NCBI RefSeq assembly: GCF_002831645.1
Contig: NZ_CP025117.1
Span: 3,921,001-3,985,000 of the forward strand
Direction of reading: 5' to 3'
Length of the DNA: 64,000 nt
Source: Olleya sp. Bg11-27
GTDB taxonomy: Bacteria > Bacteroidota > Bacteroidia > Flavobacteriales > Flavobacteriaceae
Below the pieces are notes generated by a model that saw only the letters and a list, made by a program, of their open reading frames with translations, did no database searches and had not been told where the DNA came from. Every line of letters starts with the position of its first letter. Position 1 is the first letter of the stretch. A program made the position numbers and the translations under genes. Positions 16,396-25,267 of this stretch are shown piece after piece.

Positions 16396-17703
16396 TTATT
16401 CTTTTTTTAGCGTGATTTTAACCACACCCGTAATATTCTTTTCGCTGTCTATGTTTAATGAGTCCAATTGTGTTCTGTCTTTAAACACATCCATTCTCTC
16501 AATAGTTTCGGGATCTAAAGCCTCTGTTTCTGCTTTAGTCACCAAAGTATCATCAATAAAATAAGCTACAACCTCCTCAATTACTTTAGGAGTTGGGCGC
16601 TCAACTTTAGGCAATGCTAATTGGTCCACATCATTCCAATGTAATTTTTGGATAATGGTTCCTTTTTCTAATTTTAAAACTCCTGGATTAGAACGTATAA
16701 TTGTTTTTAAAGCAGTCTCGTCACAGAAATAGTAGTCAAAACCTAGTTTGTATTGAGATTTAATCAACGCTACTTTATCAGGTCCAGATGCTGTTAAACC
16801 AATCACATCATAACCATTTGCAATAGCCAAATCTGAAGCTATTTTAATAGCTTCTAAACCTTTCGCTTCTGATAGTGCAAGATTGTAATTAACGATTAAT
16901 ACAACGTGCGGTCTAGTTAAAATATCTTGTGTAAAATCTTCGCCATCTTTTTCAATTGAAAAATCATGGATTGGTGGCTCATACCCTTCTGATATAGTTT
17001 CAGTAGTTACACCTACATATGTACCTGTAGATTCTGGATAAGATCCGCTTGTCATGTATGCCTTTTCTGTACCGTTCTCATCAAATATCCAAGTGTATTC
17101 TATTACCGGTTGTGGTGCACCTTCTGGAACAATCATTTTATCTGTAATGTTGTTGCCTACTTTAAAAGGCCTAAAGTCTATTGATGGCAAATGCATTAAC
17201 ACGTGGTATGCAAATCCTAAGCAAGCAATAAAGCTTAATAAAGACAGTATGGTTGTTGATAGCTTACCAAAAAATGGTTTGATGTGCTTTATACCAAAGA
17301 AAATAATTAATATCATTACTAATAACGCTACATCTTTCCAAAAGCTTTCCCATGGGTCCATCTTCATGGCATCACCAAAGCATCCACAGTCTTTTACTTT
17401 ATCAAAATAGGCAGAATAAAACGTTAGGAATGTAAAAAAGATAATCATTAATAATAAACTCCAAACCGTAAATTTAGGCTTGTATCCAATTATTAAAAAG
17501 ATACCTAAAAGCACTTCAAAAACGACTACTATTATTGAAATCCCTAAAGCATAAGGAATAAAAAATGGTAAATCTAAAACGGTTGGACCAAAATACTCCT
17601 CTAATTTAAAAGCAAATCCAATAGGATCATTAAGCTTTATAAATCCCGAAATAATAAAAAATATACCAACAAATATTCTTAAAAAACCGACTATGTATTT
17701 CAT
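16396..17703 (-). CDS. BT_3928-like DoxX/MauE-type membrane protein
   Basis: 435 residues. The first 160 residues form four membrane helices of the DoxX/MauE type (FIISGFIKLNDPIGFAFK and a CGCFGDAMK motif between helices 3 and 4). A soluble part follows whose centre, HVVLIVNYNL...DVIGLTASG, has the look of a thioredoxin-like fold without a CxxC pair. This layout matches the BT_3928 family of Bacteroidota. MauE/DoxX relatives work in thiol redox or respiratory assembly; the specific role here is unknown. It lies downstream of the DUF1599 gene and upstream of the permease. Confidence 0.85.
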   Translation of the reverse strand: MKYIVGFLRIFVGIFFIISGFIKLNDPIGFAFKLEEYFGPTVLDLPFFIPYALGISIIVVVFEVLLGIFLIIGYKPKFTVWSLLLMIIFFTFLTFYSAYFDKVKDCGCFGDAMKMDPWESFWKDVALLVMILIIFFGIKHIKPFFGKLSTTILSLLSFIACLGFAYHVLMHLPSIDFRPFKVGNNITDKMIVPEGAPQPVIEYTWIFDENGTEKAYMTSGSYPESTGTYVGVTTETISEGYEPPIHDFSIEKDGEDFTQDILTRPHVVLIVNYNLALSEAKGLEAIKIASDLAIANGYDVIGLTASGPDKVALIKSQYKLGFDYYFCDETALKTIIRSNPGVLKLEKGTIIQKLHWNDVDQLALPKVERPTPKVIEEVVAYFIDDTLVTKAETEALDPETIERMDVFKDRTQLDSLNIDSEKNITGVVKITLKKE

Positions 17704-17737
17704 AACTTTAATTAAATATCAAATTGCAAAAGCAATT

Positions 17738-18277
17738 TTATTGTTCTGTTAAATGTATCATTGCGAAAATGGCGTAATTAATCATATCTTGATAATTAGC
17801 ATCAATCCCTTCGCTTACAATTGTTTTTCCTGAATTGTCTTCAATTTGCTTAACACGTAATAATTTTTGTAAAATTAAATCCGTTAAACTACTTACACGC
17901 ATATCTCTCCAAGCCTCACCGTAATCATGGTTTTTGTCTTGCATTAACTGCTTTGTTGCTTTAACCTGTGCATCGTATAAAACCGTAGCTTCTTCAACTT
18001 CCAAATCAGGTTGCTCTACCACTCCTTTTTCTAACTGGATTAAAGCCATAATGCAATAGTTGATAATCCCGATAAATTCGCTTTGCTCGCCTTCGTCAAC
18101 TTTACGCACATCATTTTGTTGCAGACCTCTAATACGTTGCGCTTTTATAAAAATCTGATCTGTTAAAGAAGGTAAACGTAAAATGCGCCAAGCACTTCCG
18201 TAATCCGTCATTTTATTAATAAAAAGGTCGCGACAGGTTTTTATAACAGCATCGTATTGTTTTGAAGTATCTTGCAT
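17738..18277 (-). CDS. DUF1599 protein with two repeats
   Basis: 179 residues made of two copies of an approximately 80-residue helical unit: DLFINKMTDYGSAWRILRLPS with SEFIGIINYCIMALIQLE, and KQLMQDKNHDYGEAWRDMRVSS with YQDMINYAIFAMIHLTE. The KxxDYGxAWR motif in each copy defines DUF1599, a family restricted mainly to Bacteroidota. The all-alpha pattern with conserved acidic residues could suggest a nucleotide-pyrophosphohydrolase-like fold, but that is speculation. It diverges from folP. Confidence 0.88.
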   Translation of the reverse strand: MQDTSKQYDAVIKTCRDLFINKMTDYGSAWRILRLPSLTDQIFIKAQRIRGLQQNDVRKVDEGEQSEFIGIINYCIMALIQLEKGVVEQPDLEVEEATVLYDAQVKATKQLMQDKNHDYGEAWRDMRVSSLTDLILQKLLRVKQIEDNSGKTIVSEGIDANYQDMINYAIFAMIHLTEQ

Positions 18278-18392
18278 ATTTGATAAACTCTAATTGAATT
18301 TTGCGTAAATTTCGCATAAAATTATTTAAAGTTCAAGGTTTAGGGTTTAAAGTTTTACTAACGTTATCCCAACACCATATATAAGTGTACAA

Positions 18393-19217
18393 ATGACAAT
18401 AAATTGTAAAGGCAAACTTATAGATTTAAGTACTCCAAAAGTAATGGGTATTTTAAATGTTACACCCGATTCTTTTTTTGATGGCGGACGTTATAAAGAC
18501 GAAACTTCTATTTTGAATCAAGTCGAAACCCTATTAAATCAAGACGCTACTTTTATAGATATTGGTGCTTACAGTTCTCGACCAAATGCGCCGTTTGTGT
18601 CTGAAGACGAAGAATTGCAACGTATTTTACCAATAATCAAACTTCTGGTAGATAAATTTCCAGATATCAATATTTCGGTAGACACGTTTAGAAGTACTAT
18701 TGCGAAAGCAACAGTTGAGGCTGGAGCAGCTTTGATTAATGATATTTCGGCAGGGCATTTAGATAACAACATGCTGCAAACCATCGCTGATTTACATGTC
18801 CCTTATATTATGATGCATATGCGAGGCACACCTCAAACCATGCAAACGATGACGGTTTATGATAATTTAGTCAAAGACATAAACTTTTATTTTTCAGAGC
18901 GTATTGCAACAGCTCGTGCTTTAGGCATTATTGATTTAGTTTTAGATCCTGGTTTTGGTTTTGCTAAAACGTTAGAACAGAATTTTGAATTATTAAACAA
19001 TTTTGAACTTCTAAATATTACCGAATTACCTTTACTAGCTGGTCTATCCAGAAAATCTATGATTTACAAAACGCTAGACACTACAGCAAATGACACCTTA
19101 AACGGGACTACTGCTTTACACATGATTGCTTTGCAAAAAGGCGCTAAAATACTGCGCGTGCATGATGTTAAAGAAGCCCAAGAATGTATCACACTTTACA
19201 ATCAATTACATGCTTAA
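18393..19217 (+). CDS. folP: Dihydropteroate synthase
   Basis: 274 residues. MGILNVTPDSFFDGGRY is the pterin-binding signature 1, DIGAYSSRPNAP the second (with the variant AYSSRP instead of the common GESTRPG), LDPGFGFAKT the third, and GLSRKSMIYK the fourth. It joins hydroxymethyl-dihydropterin diphosphate to p-aminobenzoate in folate synthesis. Its 3' end overlaps the following lipoprotein gene by 8 bases, which suggests translational coupling. Confidence 0.95.
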   Translation: MTINCKGKLIDLSTPKVMGILNVTPDSFFDGGRYKDETSILNQVETLLNQDATFIDIGAYSSRPNAPFVSEDEELQRILPIIKLLVDKFPDINISVDTFRSTIAKATVEAGAALINDISAGHLDNNMLQTIADLHVPYIMMHMRGTPQTMQTMTVYDNLVKDINFYFSERIATARALGIIDLVLDPGFGFAKTLEQNFELLNNFELLNITELPLLAGLSRKSMIYKTLDTTANDTLNGTTALHMIALQKGAKILRVHDVKEAQECITLYNQLHA

Positions 19218-19944
19218 CAGATTATTATTTATCAGTATAGCGCTTTTATTTTTTTCCTGCGGAAATGAAAAAGTACTGCAACTATCAGAAATACAAAATG
19301 CTACAATCACTGAGATTTTAGACGTCTCTCCAGCTTACATTTTTTATGATGAAACCAAGCAAGATAGCGTTGAGTTAAATCGAAAAAACTTAATTATATC
19401 AACCAACTGGTTGGTTAATGTAGATAAGCGTTTAACACTAGAACAAGCGTTACCATCTATAATAAAATTACAGGAGAAGAAACGCAATGCAACCATGCAT
19501 AAAAATGAAAAAGCACGGAATTATTATACTTGTAATGATACTAGTATTAAAAATTTAGGCTTTATTGATTTTACTGATGTTGTTTATTCTTTTGACAAAA
19601 GCAAAGCACCAATAAAAGATAATGCAAAATTGTACAATGAAAAAGTTATAGACAAAACTTCTTCAGATTATCAAACAACTTCTCCTTGGGCTAAAATATC
19701 ACCTGAACATTATTTTGGTGTTGAATTATTTTTGGACAGTAAGGATAAAATTTACGCTTACTCGAAAGACTTATTAAAATCAAATCAATTAGAAGACTAT
19801 CTTTCGAAAATTCACAATAAAGTATTTATAGAGATTAATTTTAATAAAAAAATATCAATACAAGATTATATTTCGTTCAAATCACTTTTAAAAAACATAG
19901 AATCAGAAAACATCATTATTAGTATCAACGAATTCATTTATTAA
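19210..19944 (+). CDS. Predicted lipoprotein of unknown function
   Basis: 244 residues from the ATG at 19210, MLNRLLFISIALLFFSCGN, a lipoprotein signal with the lipobox FFSC. A longer frame from 19126 is inside folP and would hide this signal. The body is polar, with no family I recognise (KRLTLEQALPSIIKLQ, SDYQTTSPWAKISPEHYFGVELFL). It could be a periplasmic or outer-membrane protein. It is sandwiched between folP and cdaA, overlapping folP by 8 bases and ending 35 bases before the cdaA start, so an operon is likely. Confidence 0.75.
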   Translation: MLNRLLFISIALLFFSCGNEKVLQLSEIQNATITEILDVSPAYIFYDETKQDSVELNRKNLIISTNWLVNVDKRLTLEQALPSIIKLQEKKRNATMHKNEKARNYYTCNDTSIKNLGFIDFTDVVYSFDKSKAPIKDNAKLYNEKVIDKTSSDYQTTSPWAKISPEHYFGVELFLDSKDKIYAYSKDLLKSNQLEDYLSKIHNKVFIEINFNKKISIQDYISFKSLLKNIESENIIISINEFIY

Positions 19945-19979
19945 CCCAATTATATTAAATTTACAAAAACCGCTTTCCT

Positions 19980-20765
19980 TTGGATATATTTAAAGACATT
20001 TTAAAATTTAGTTGGATAGACATGATAGATGTAGTGTTAGTTGCACTGCTACTCTACTACGTTTACAAACTAGTTAAAGGGACAGTTGCTATTAATATTT
20101 TTATTGGTATTGTAGTCATTTATTTTATCTACTTAACAGTAGAAGCTTTACAAATGGTATTACTAACCAAGATTTTAGGGGGCTTTATTAGTGTTGGTTT
20201 TATTGCTTTAATTATCGTGTTTCAGCAAGAAGTCAGAAAGTTTTTATTAATGATTGGATCAACCAATTTTGCCAGTAGACGTAAATTTTTAAGTCAGTTA
20301 AAGTTTTTAAAAATAGAAACTGGTACGTTAACAGATATTGATGCTATCATCTCTGCTTGTAATAAAATGAGTAGCACAAAAACTGGTGCATTAATCGTTT
20401 TAGAACGAAATAACAATCTTGATTTTTTAGCGAATACTGGTGATGAAATGAATATAAAAGTCACCCAACCGATCATAGAAAGCATTTTTTTTAAAAACAG
20501 CCCACTACATGATGGTGCCATTATTATACAAGATAACATTGTCAAAGCAACACGTGTTATTTTACCAGTAAACAACGAGAAGACCATTCCGCAACGCTTT
20601 GGTTTACGTCATCGTGCTGCTGTTGGAGTGACTGAGCGTACAGATGCCATTGCCCTTGCTGTAAGTGAAGAAACTGGGCAAATTTCTTGCTTTAGAAATG
20701 GCGAATTCCTGCCGTTTGAAAACACCGTGGAATTAGCGCAGATTTTAAAGAATGATTTAGAATAA
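19980..20765 (+). CDS. cdaA: Diadenylate cyclase CdaA
   Basis: 261 residues with a TTG start (no nearer ATG keeps the first helix). Three membrane helices occupy residues 15-80 (IDVVLVALLLYYVYKLVKGT is the conserved CdaA start), then the DAC domain with the catalytic DGA (NSPLHDGAIIIQ) and RHR (GLRHRAAVGVTE) motifs. It makes c-di-AMP from two ATP at the membrane. It follows folP and a lipoprotein gene on the same strand, an arrangement consistent with co-transcription. Confidence 0.95.
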   Translation: MDIFKDILKFSWIDMIDVVLVALLLYYVYKLVKGTVAINIFIGIVVIYFIYLTVEALQMVLLTKILGGFISVGFIALIIVFQQEVRKFLLMIGSTNFASRRKFLSQLKFLKIETGTLTDIDAIISACNKMSSTKTGALIVLERNNNLDFLANTGDEMNIKVTQPIIESIFFKNSPLHDGAIIIQDNIVKATRVILPVNNEKTIPQRFGLRHRAAVGVTERTDAIALAVSEETGQISCFRNGEFLPFENTVELAQILKNDLE

Positions 20766-20844
20766 GCTTTGCTTTAATTTCTTAAAAAGCTATAAATCAA
20801 CCCACACATACTAACCATTTTATACTAATTGAAAGAGTTTAGCA

Positions 20845-21252
20845 ATGCACATTAATTACAACGAAAAAGACAAAACAATTGACATTAAAGATGGATTAAA
20901 AACCCAATATTTAATGATTAAAGCATTAATGATTCTAAATCTTGTTAATGCCATTCTTAATGCGTCTTACATAAGTGACACTGGGATTGGCTTAATGCAA
21001 ATTATCTGGATAATATTAGGGATTACATCAATAGTGGTCTTATATTTTTACTTTTTCAAAAAATCAAGCCAAGAGAAAATTGCAGTTAAATCAATCGAAC
21101 AATTAACAGAAAAAACCGTCTTTGGATCAAAACGACTGTCTTTAAAATTAACTAATGGAAAAAGTCGGGATATCGTTTACCTAAAAACACCTGAACAAAT
21201 TACTAAAGTCAAAAAAATACTTACAAAAATAGGCGTCACTATTTTAGATTAA
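20845..21252 (+). CDS. Small membrane protein of unknown family
   Basis: 135 residues with two membrane segments near residues 25-45 and 48-70 (LMIKALMILNLVNAILNA and IIWIILGITSIVVLYFYFF), then a basic soluble tail (KRLSLKLTNGKSRDIVYLK) that looks like a small beta-hairpin plus helix. I do not recognise a family; the tail resembles membrane-bound PH-like tails in general shape only. It lies 79 bases after cdaA on the same strand. Confidence 0.7.
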   Translation: MHINYNEKDKTIDIKDGLKTQYLMIKALMILNLVNAILNASYISDTGIGLMQIIWIILGITSIVVLYFYFFKKSSQEKIAVKSIEQLTEKTVFGSKRLSLKLTNGKSRDIVYLKTPEQITKVKKILTKIGVTILD

Positions 21253-21374
21253 TTTGGTCATCTAGATAAAAAAACTAGTCATTTTCTGAAGTAGGCAATT
21301 AAAATCATTAATTAAATACCAACAGCCCGCTCTGCAATTTATAACTTATGAGACGACTATAGTCTTCATATGAA

Positions 21375-23147
21375 TTAGGCTACTTTTTCAGCTTGTAAAA
21401 ACTGTACTTCGTACAAGTTTTTATAATACCCTTTGTCTTTTTTAAGCAACTCGTCATGCGTCCCTTGCTCAACAATTAAACCTGCATCCATAACAATTAT
21501 ATTATCTGCTTTTTGGATGGTTGCTAATCTGTGCGCAATAACTATAGACGTACGACCTTTGGTAATTTTCTCAGTCGCTGTTTGTATTAATTGCTCTGAA
21601 TACGAATCTACAGAAGACGTCGCTTCATCTAATACCAAAATGCTAGGATTGGTTACATAGGCACGTAAAAAAGAAATTAGTTGTCGTTGTCCTGAAGATA
21701 ACATCACACCACGTTCTTTTACATTATACTGATAACCATTAGGTAAACTCATTATAAAATCGTGTATTCCAATATCTTTTGCTGCTTGTACAACATCAGC
21801 CTCTGTAATATTTGGATTGCTTAATGTGATATTGTTCAAAATAGTATCCGCAAATAAAAATACATCCTGTAATACCACTGCTATTTGTTGTCTTAAAGAG
21901 ACTAATGTATACTCTTTTATATCCGTATTATCTATTGAAATTGTCCCAGAAGTGATTTCGTAAAAACGGTTTAACAAATTAATAACCGTACTTTTCCCTG
22001 CTCCTGTAGCGCCTACAATTGCCACAGTATCTCCTGCTTTTACATCAAAACTAATGCCTTTTAAGACCTCTTCATCTTCAACATAACTAAAATGTACACT
22101 ATCAAAATTGATACTTCCTTTAAAGTTTTCAGCAATAAGGTTTCCTGAATTATCTATTTGCGAAGTTGTATCTAATATTTTAAAAACTCTGTTTGAAGCA
22201 ATCATCCCCATTTGAAGCGTATTAAACTTATCCGCTATTTGACGCAATGGTCTAAATAACATAGGAATCATGGTAATAAACATAAATAAATCTCCAGGTG
22301 TAACATTACTTCCCTCTACTAATATGTTTAAACCTCCAAACCAAACAATTAATCCTGTTGTTAACGAGCCTAAAAATTCAGCAATTGGAAAGAAAATAGA
22401 GTTATACCAAACCGTTTTTAACCACGCTTTTTTATGACGATTATTAATTTCTTTAAAATTTTTATATTCGGTATCTTCTCTTGTAAATAACTGTAAAATT
22501 TTCATTCCTGTGACACGTTCTTGTACAAACGAGTTCAAGTTGGAGACTTCGTTACGGACATCTTCAAAAGCGCGCTTCATGTATCGTTGAAAAATTTTTG
22601 TAGCAAATAATACAATTGGTAACGTTACAAATACAATCAAACTTAACTGCCAATTGTAATATAACATTGCGCCAGAAATCACGACCATGACCAATAAATC
22701 TCTGATTATAGTAAATAAACCATCCCCAAAAACAGAAGCGATACGTTCCATATCCGTAACTGCTCTAGTAATTAACACTCCTACTGACGATGTATTAAAG
22801 TATTTCATCTTAAAACTAAGAATATGATCAAATAGTTTAACACGAATATCTTTCACCATTTTTAAGCCTAACCAAGATGAAAAATAGATAAAAAATAACT
22901 GAAGTACGACTTGTGTTACTAATAGCACAATCATTAATATGATTAGAAAAATAAAACCATTATAGTCTTTTTTAACTAAATGTTCATCAATAATCTCTCT
23001 TAACAATACTGGTGTTGCAATACTTAAAGCTCCTAAAATAAGCACCGAAACTATCAATCCGTAAAATACAGATCTATACGGTTTAGTGTATTTAAACAAC
23101 CGTTTAAATAGTGCTTTGTCAAATATGTTTTCTTTTGTCTTAGTCAT
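21375..23147 (-). CDS. ABC exporter (MsbA-like, fused permease and ATPase)
   Basis: 590 residues. The first 330 form a six-helix exporter transmembrane domain (YSSWLGLKMVKDIRVKLFDHIL is a coupling-helix region), and the rest is the nucleotide-binding domain: Walker A GATGAGKST, a Q-loop VLQDVFLF, signature LSSGQRQL, Walker B ILVLDEATSSVD and H-loop IVIAHRLAT. Such half transporters dimerise and export lipids, drugs or peptides. The substrate cannot be inferred. Its start overlaps the end of truA by 8 bases, so the two are translationally coupled. Confidence 0.93.
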   Translation of the reverse strand: MTKTKENIFDKALFKRLFKYTKPYRSVFYGLIVSVLILGALSIATPVLLREIIDEHLVKKDYNGFIFLIILMIVLLVTQVVLQLFFIYFSSWLGLKMVKDIRVKLFDHILSFKMKYFNTSSVGVLITRAVTDMERIASVFGDGLFTIIRDLLVMVVISGAMLYYNWQLSLIVFVTLPIVLFATKIFQRYMKRAFEDVRNEVSNLNSFVQERVTGMKILQLFTREDTEYKNFKEINNRHKKAWLKTVWYNSIFFPIAEFLGSLTTGLIVWFGGLNILVEGSNVTPGDLFMFITMIPMLFRPLRQIADKFNTLQMGMIASNRVFKILDTTSQIDNSGNLIAENFKGSINFDSVHFSYVEDEEVLKGISFDVKAGDTVAIVGATGAGKSTVINLLNRFYEITSGTISIDNTDIKEYTLVSLRQQIAVVLQDVFLFADTILNNITLSNPNITEADVVQAAKDIGIHDFIMSLPNGYQYNVKERGVMLSSGQRQLISFLRAYVTNPSILVLDEATSSVDSYSEQLIQTATEKITKGRTSIVIAHRLATIQKADNIIVMDAGLIVEQGTHDELLKKDKGYYKNLYEVQFLQAEKVA

Positions 23148-23889
23148 TTAATTTTATTGTGTCTGGATAAGCTACTTCAGTTAAATATAATCCTTGTGCT
23201 GGTACTGAAAACCCGGCATTGCTTCTGTTTTTAGATTTTATAATGGTGTGTAACTCGTCAACTTCCATTTTCCCAACACCTATATTGATAAGAGTACCTA
23301 CTATGGCTCTTACCATGTTTCTTAAAAAACGATCGGCTTTAATAGTAAAATGTAATTCGTTATCCATTAATTGCCATTCCGCTTTCATAATATCACAATT
23401 GTACGTTTTTACATCTGTGTGAGTTTTAGAAAAACACTGAAAATCGTTGTATTCGAACAATATTTTTGTCGCTTCATTCATTTTTTCAATATCTAAAGCG
23501 TGTTTCAAAAAATAAGATTGATCCACATTAAAAGGGCTTTTTTGTAAAGCTACACGATATAAATAGGCTCTGCTTGTTGCATGAAAACGCGCATGACTAT
23601 CGTCCTTCACTTTAAATATAGATTGGATAGCAATATCTACTGGTAAAAACGAATTTAATTTATACTGCACTTTTTCTGCATCAAAAATAATATCTGTATC
23701 CCAGTGAGCAAACAATTGTTTGGCATGTACACCAGCATCAGTACGACCAGCACCCATAACAGCAATAGTTTCACCTAAAATAGTAGATAATGCTTTTTCT
23801 AAAACTTCTTGTACAGAAATAGCATTAGGTTGCTTTTGCCAACCATGATAATTTTTCCCATTATAAGATAGTTCTATAAAATAGCGCAA
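23140..23889 (-). CDS. truA: tRNA pseudouridine synthase A
   Basis: 249 residues. GRTDAGVHA contains the catalytic Asp51, and HARFHATSRAYLYR and FLRNMVRAIVGTL are the other hallmark segments of TruA. It modifies uridines 38-40 in the anticodon arm of tRNAs. It overlaps the downstream ABC exporter gene. A -7-like box TATCTTTG lies upstream at 23918-23925 on the minus strand. Confidence 0.95.
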   Translation of the reverse strand: MRYFIELSYNGKNYHGWQKQPNAISVQEVLEKALSTILGETIAVMGAGRTDAGVHAKQLFAHWDTDIIFDAEKVQYKLNSFLPVDIAIQSIFKVKDDSHARFHATSRAYLYRVALQKSPFNVDQSYFLKHALDIEKMNEATKILFEYNDFQCFSKTHTDVKTYNCDIMKAEWQLMDNELHFTIKADRFLRNMVRAIVGTLINIGVGKMEVDELHTIIKSKNRSNAGFSVPAQGLYLTEVAYPDTIKLND

Positions 23890-23917
23890 GAAAACAGTAT
23901 TTTTACATATTAAAAAG

Positions 23918-23925
23918 CAAAGATA
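23918..23925 (-). promoter_or_regulatory. Possible -7 box for truA and the ABC exporter
   Basis: TATCTTTG on the minus strand, 28 bases upstream of the truA start. No TTG is present at the expected -33 distance. Confidence 0.4.
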
Positions 23926-24008
23926 ATATAAAGACAGAAGCTTGAAGTCCGAAGCTTAAAGTTTTAAGAATAGTTTACCTAAAAAACACAGAAAGACCTT
24001 TAACACAA

Positions 24009-24503
24009 ATGAAAAAAATATTATTACTCTCCGATACGCACAGCCATATTGACGATACTATTTTAAAACACGTCAAATTAGCTGACGAGGTTTGGCATGC
24101 TGGTGATATTGGAGACCTTAAAGTAACCGATGCTATTCAAGCCCTAAAACCACTGCGTGCCGTATGGGGAAATATTGATAATGATAAAGCACGTGCCGAA
24201 TTTCCGGAAAACAACAGATTTACTATAGAAGGTGTAGATGTTTGGATTACACATATTGGTGGGTATCCCAATAGATACAATATTAGGATTAGAGAGGAAA
24301 TAAAAGCAAATCCCCCAAAATTATTTATTTGTGGACATTCTCATATTTTAAAGGTTATGCCAGATAAAAAGTTAGGTTTATTACACATGAATCCTGGTGC
24401 TATAGGCATACATGGCTTTCATAATGTAAGAACCATGTTACGCTTTACAATAGATAATGGTAAAATTGATAACTTAGAAGTTATTGAGTATCCTAGAAAA
24501 TAA
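24009..24503 (+). CDS. YfcE-type metallophosphoesterase
   Basis: 164 residues with the standard calcineurin-like metal-binding blocks: LLSDTHSH (Asp9, His11), HAGDIGD, GNIDN and ICGHSHI, in that order. The length and layout match the YfcE/MJ0936 family of small phosphodiesterases. It probably hydrolyses phosphodiester bonds in the cytoplasm; the natural substrate is unknown. It is a single gene with a strong terminator. Confidence 0.9.
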   Translation: MKKILLLSDTHSHIDDTILKHVKLADEVWHAGDIGDLKVTDAIQALKPLRAVWGNIDNDKARAEFPENNRFTIEGVDVWITHIGGYPNRYNIRIREEIKANPPKLFICGHSHILKVMPDKKLGLLHMNPGAIGIHGFHNVRTMLRFTIDNGKIDNLEVIEYPRK

Positions 24504-24535
24504 AAAAACCGAAGCTTTCGCTTCGGTTTTTTTTC
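24503..24535. terminator. Bidirectional intrinsic terminator
   Basis: ACCGAAGC and GCTTCGGT pair around TTTC, with A- and T-runs on both sides, between convergent genes. Confidence 0.95.
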
Positions 24536-24561
24536 GCACTAATACTACTAAGATGTTAGGT

Positions 24562-24975
24562 TTAACGTAAACGATCCACAGATTTGACAAGATCTTCATC
24601 CTTCTTAATGGCTCTATTTGATAAAATCAAAAAGACGATAGATATAACAGGGAGGAAAATCGCAACACCTTTCTCAGAAACATCATTTGCTTCTCCAGAT
24701 GCATTTAGCGTTCGATACACGAAAAATCCTAGTAAAATTAAGTTTAATATCTGATTTAGTCGTCCCAACATAAATTGAGACTTTCTATTTTTAAATTTAA
24801 ATATTGAAATTACAGCTAATAACGCAGATCCTATAAACAAACCAAAAACAACTCGCTCGTCTTTAGCAAAAACCATAATATCGTTAGTTGTTGTCCATAA
24901 ATCAAAGACAAAAATGAGTCCTCCTGAAATAATAGCAACAATTAATAAATATACCGTTTGAATACGTTGTAACAT
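24562..24975 (-). CDS. DUF4293 membrane protein
   Basis: 137 residues with four hydrophobic segments. The start MLQRIQTVYLLIVAI and the segment RKSQFMLGRLNQILNLIL are characteristic of the DUF4293 family of Bacteroidota, whose function is unknown. It is divergent from rho, with which it is commonly neighboured in flavobacteria (family knowledge, from memory). Confidence 0.87.
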   Translation of the reverse strand: MLQRIQTVYLLIVAIISGGLIFVFDLWTTTNDIMVFAKDERVVFGLFIGSALLAVISIFKFKNRKSQFMLGRLNQILNLILLGFFVYRTLNASGEANDVSEKGVAIFLPVISIVFLILSNRAIKKDEDLVKSVDRLR

Positions 24976-25267
24976 ATTATAATCTCAAATATTGAATAAC
25001 AAAAATATAGTTTCTTTTCTTATTAAAGAAACATACTGCATTAAAAATTATCTTTATTATAAAATCATAATCGCAAGCTTCTGTGTTCCAATTAAAAAGG
25101 AATAAACATAGAGGACTGAATAAAAAATTGAAATAAAAGTTGTATAATTGCAGTAACGCAATGCAACACTCACACTAGCAGAACGTTAATTCTTCAGAAG
25201 TATATCTTATTTTCTTCAAGAAATAATCAATTCAAATTACATCAACACATAAGTTAATTCAACATCA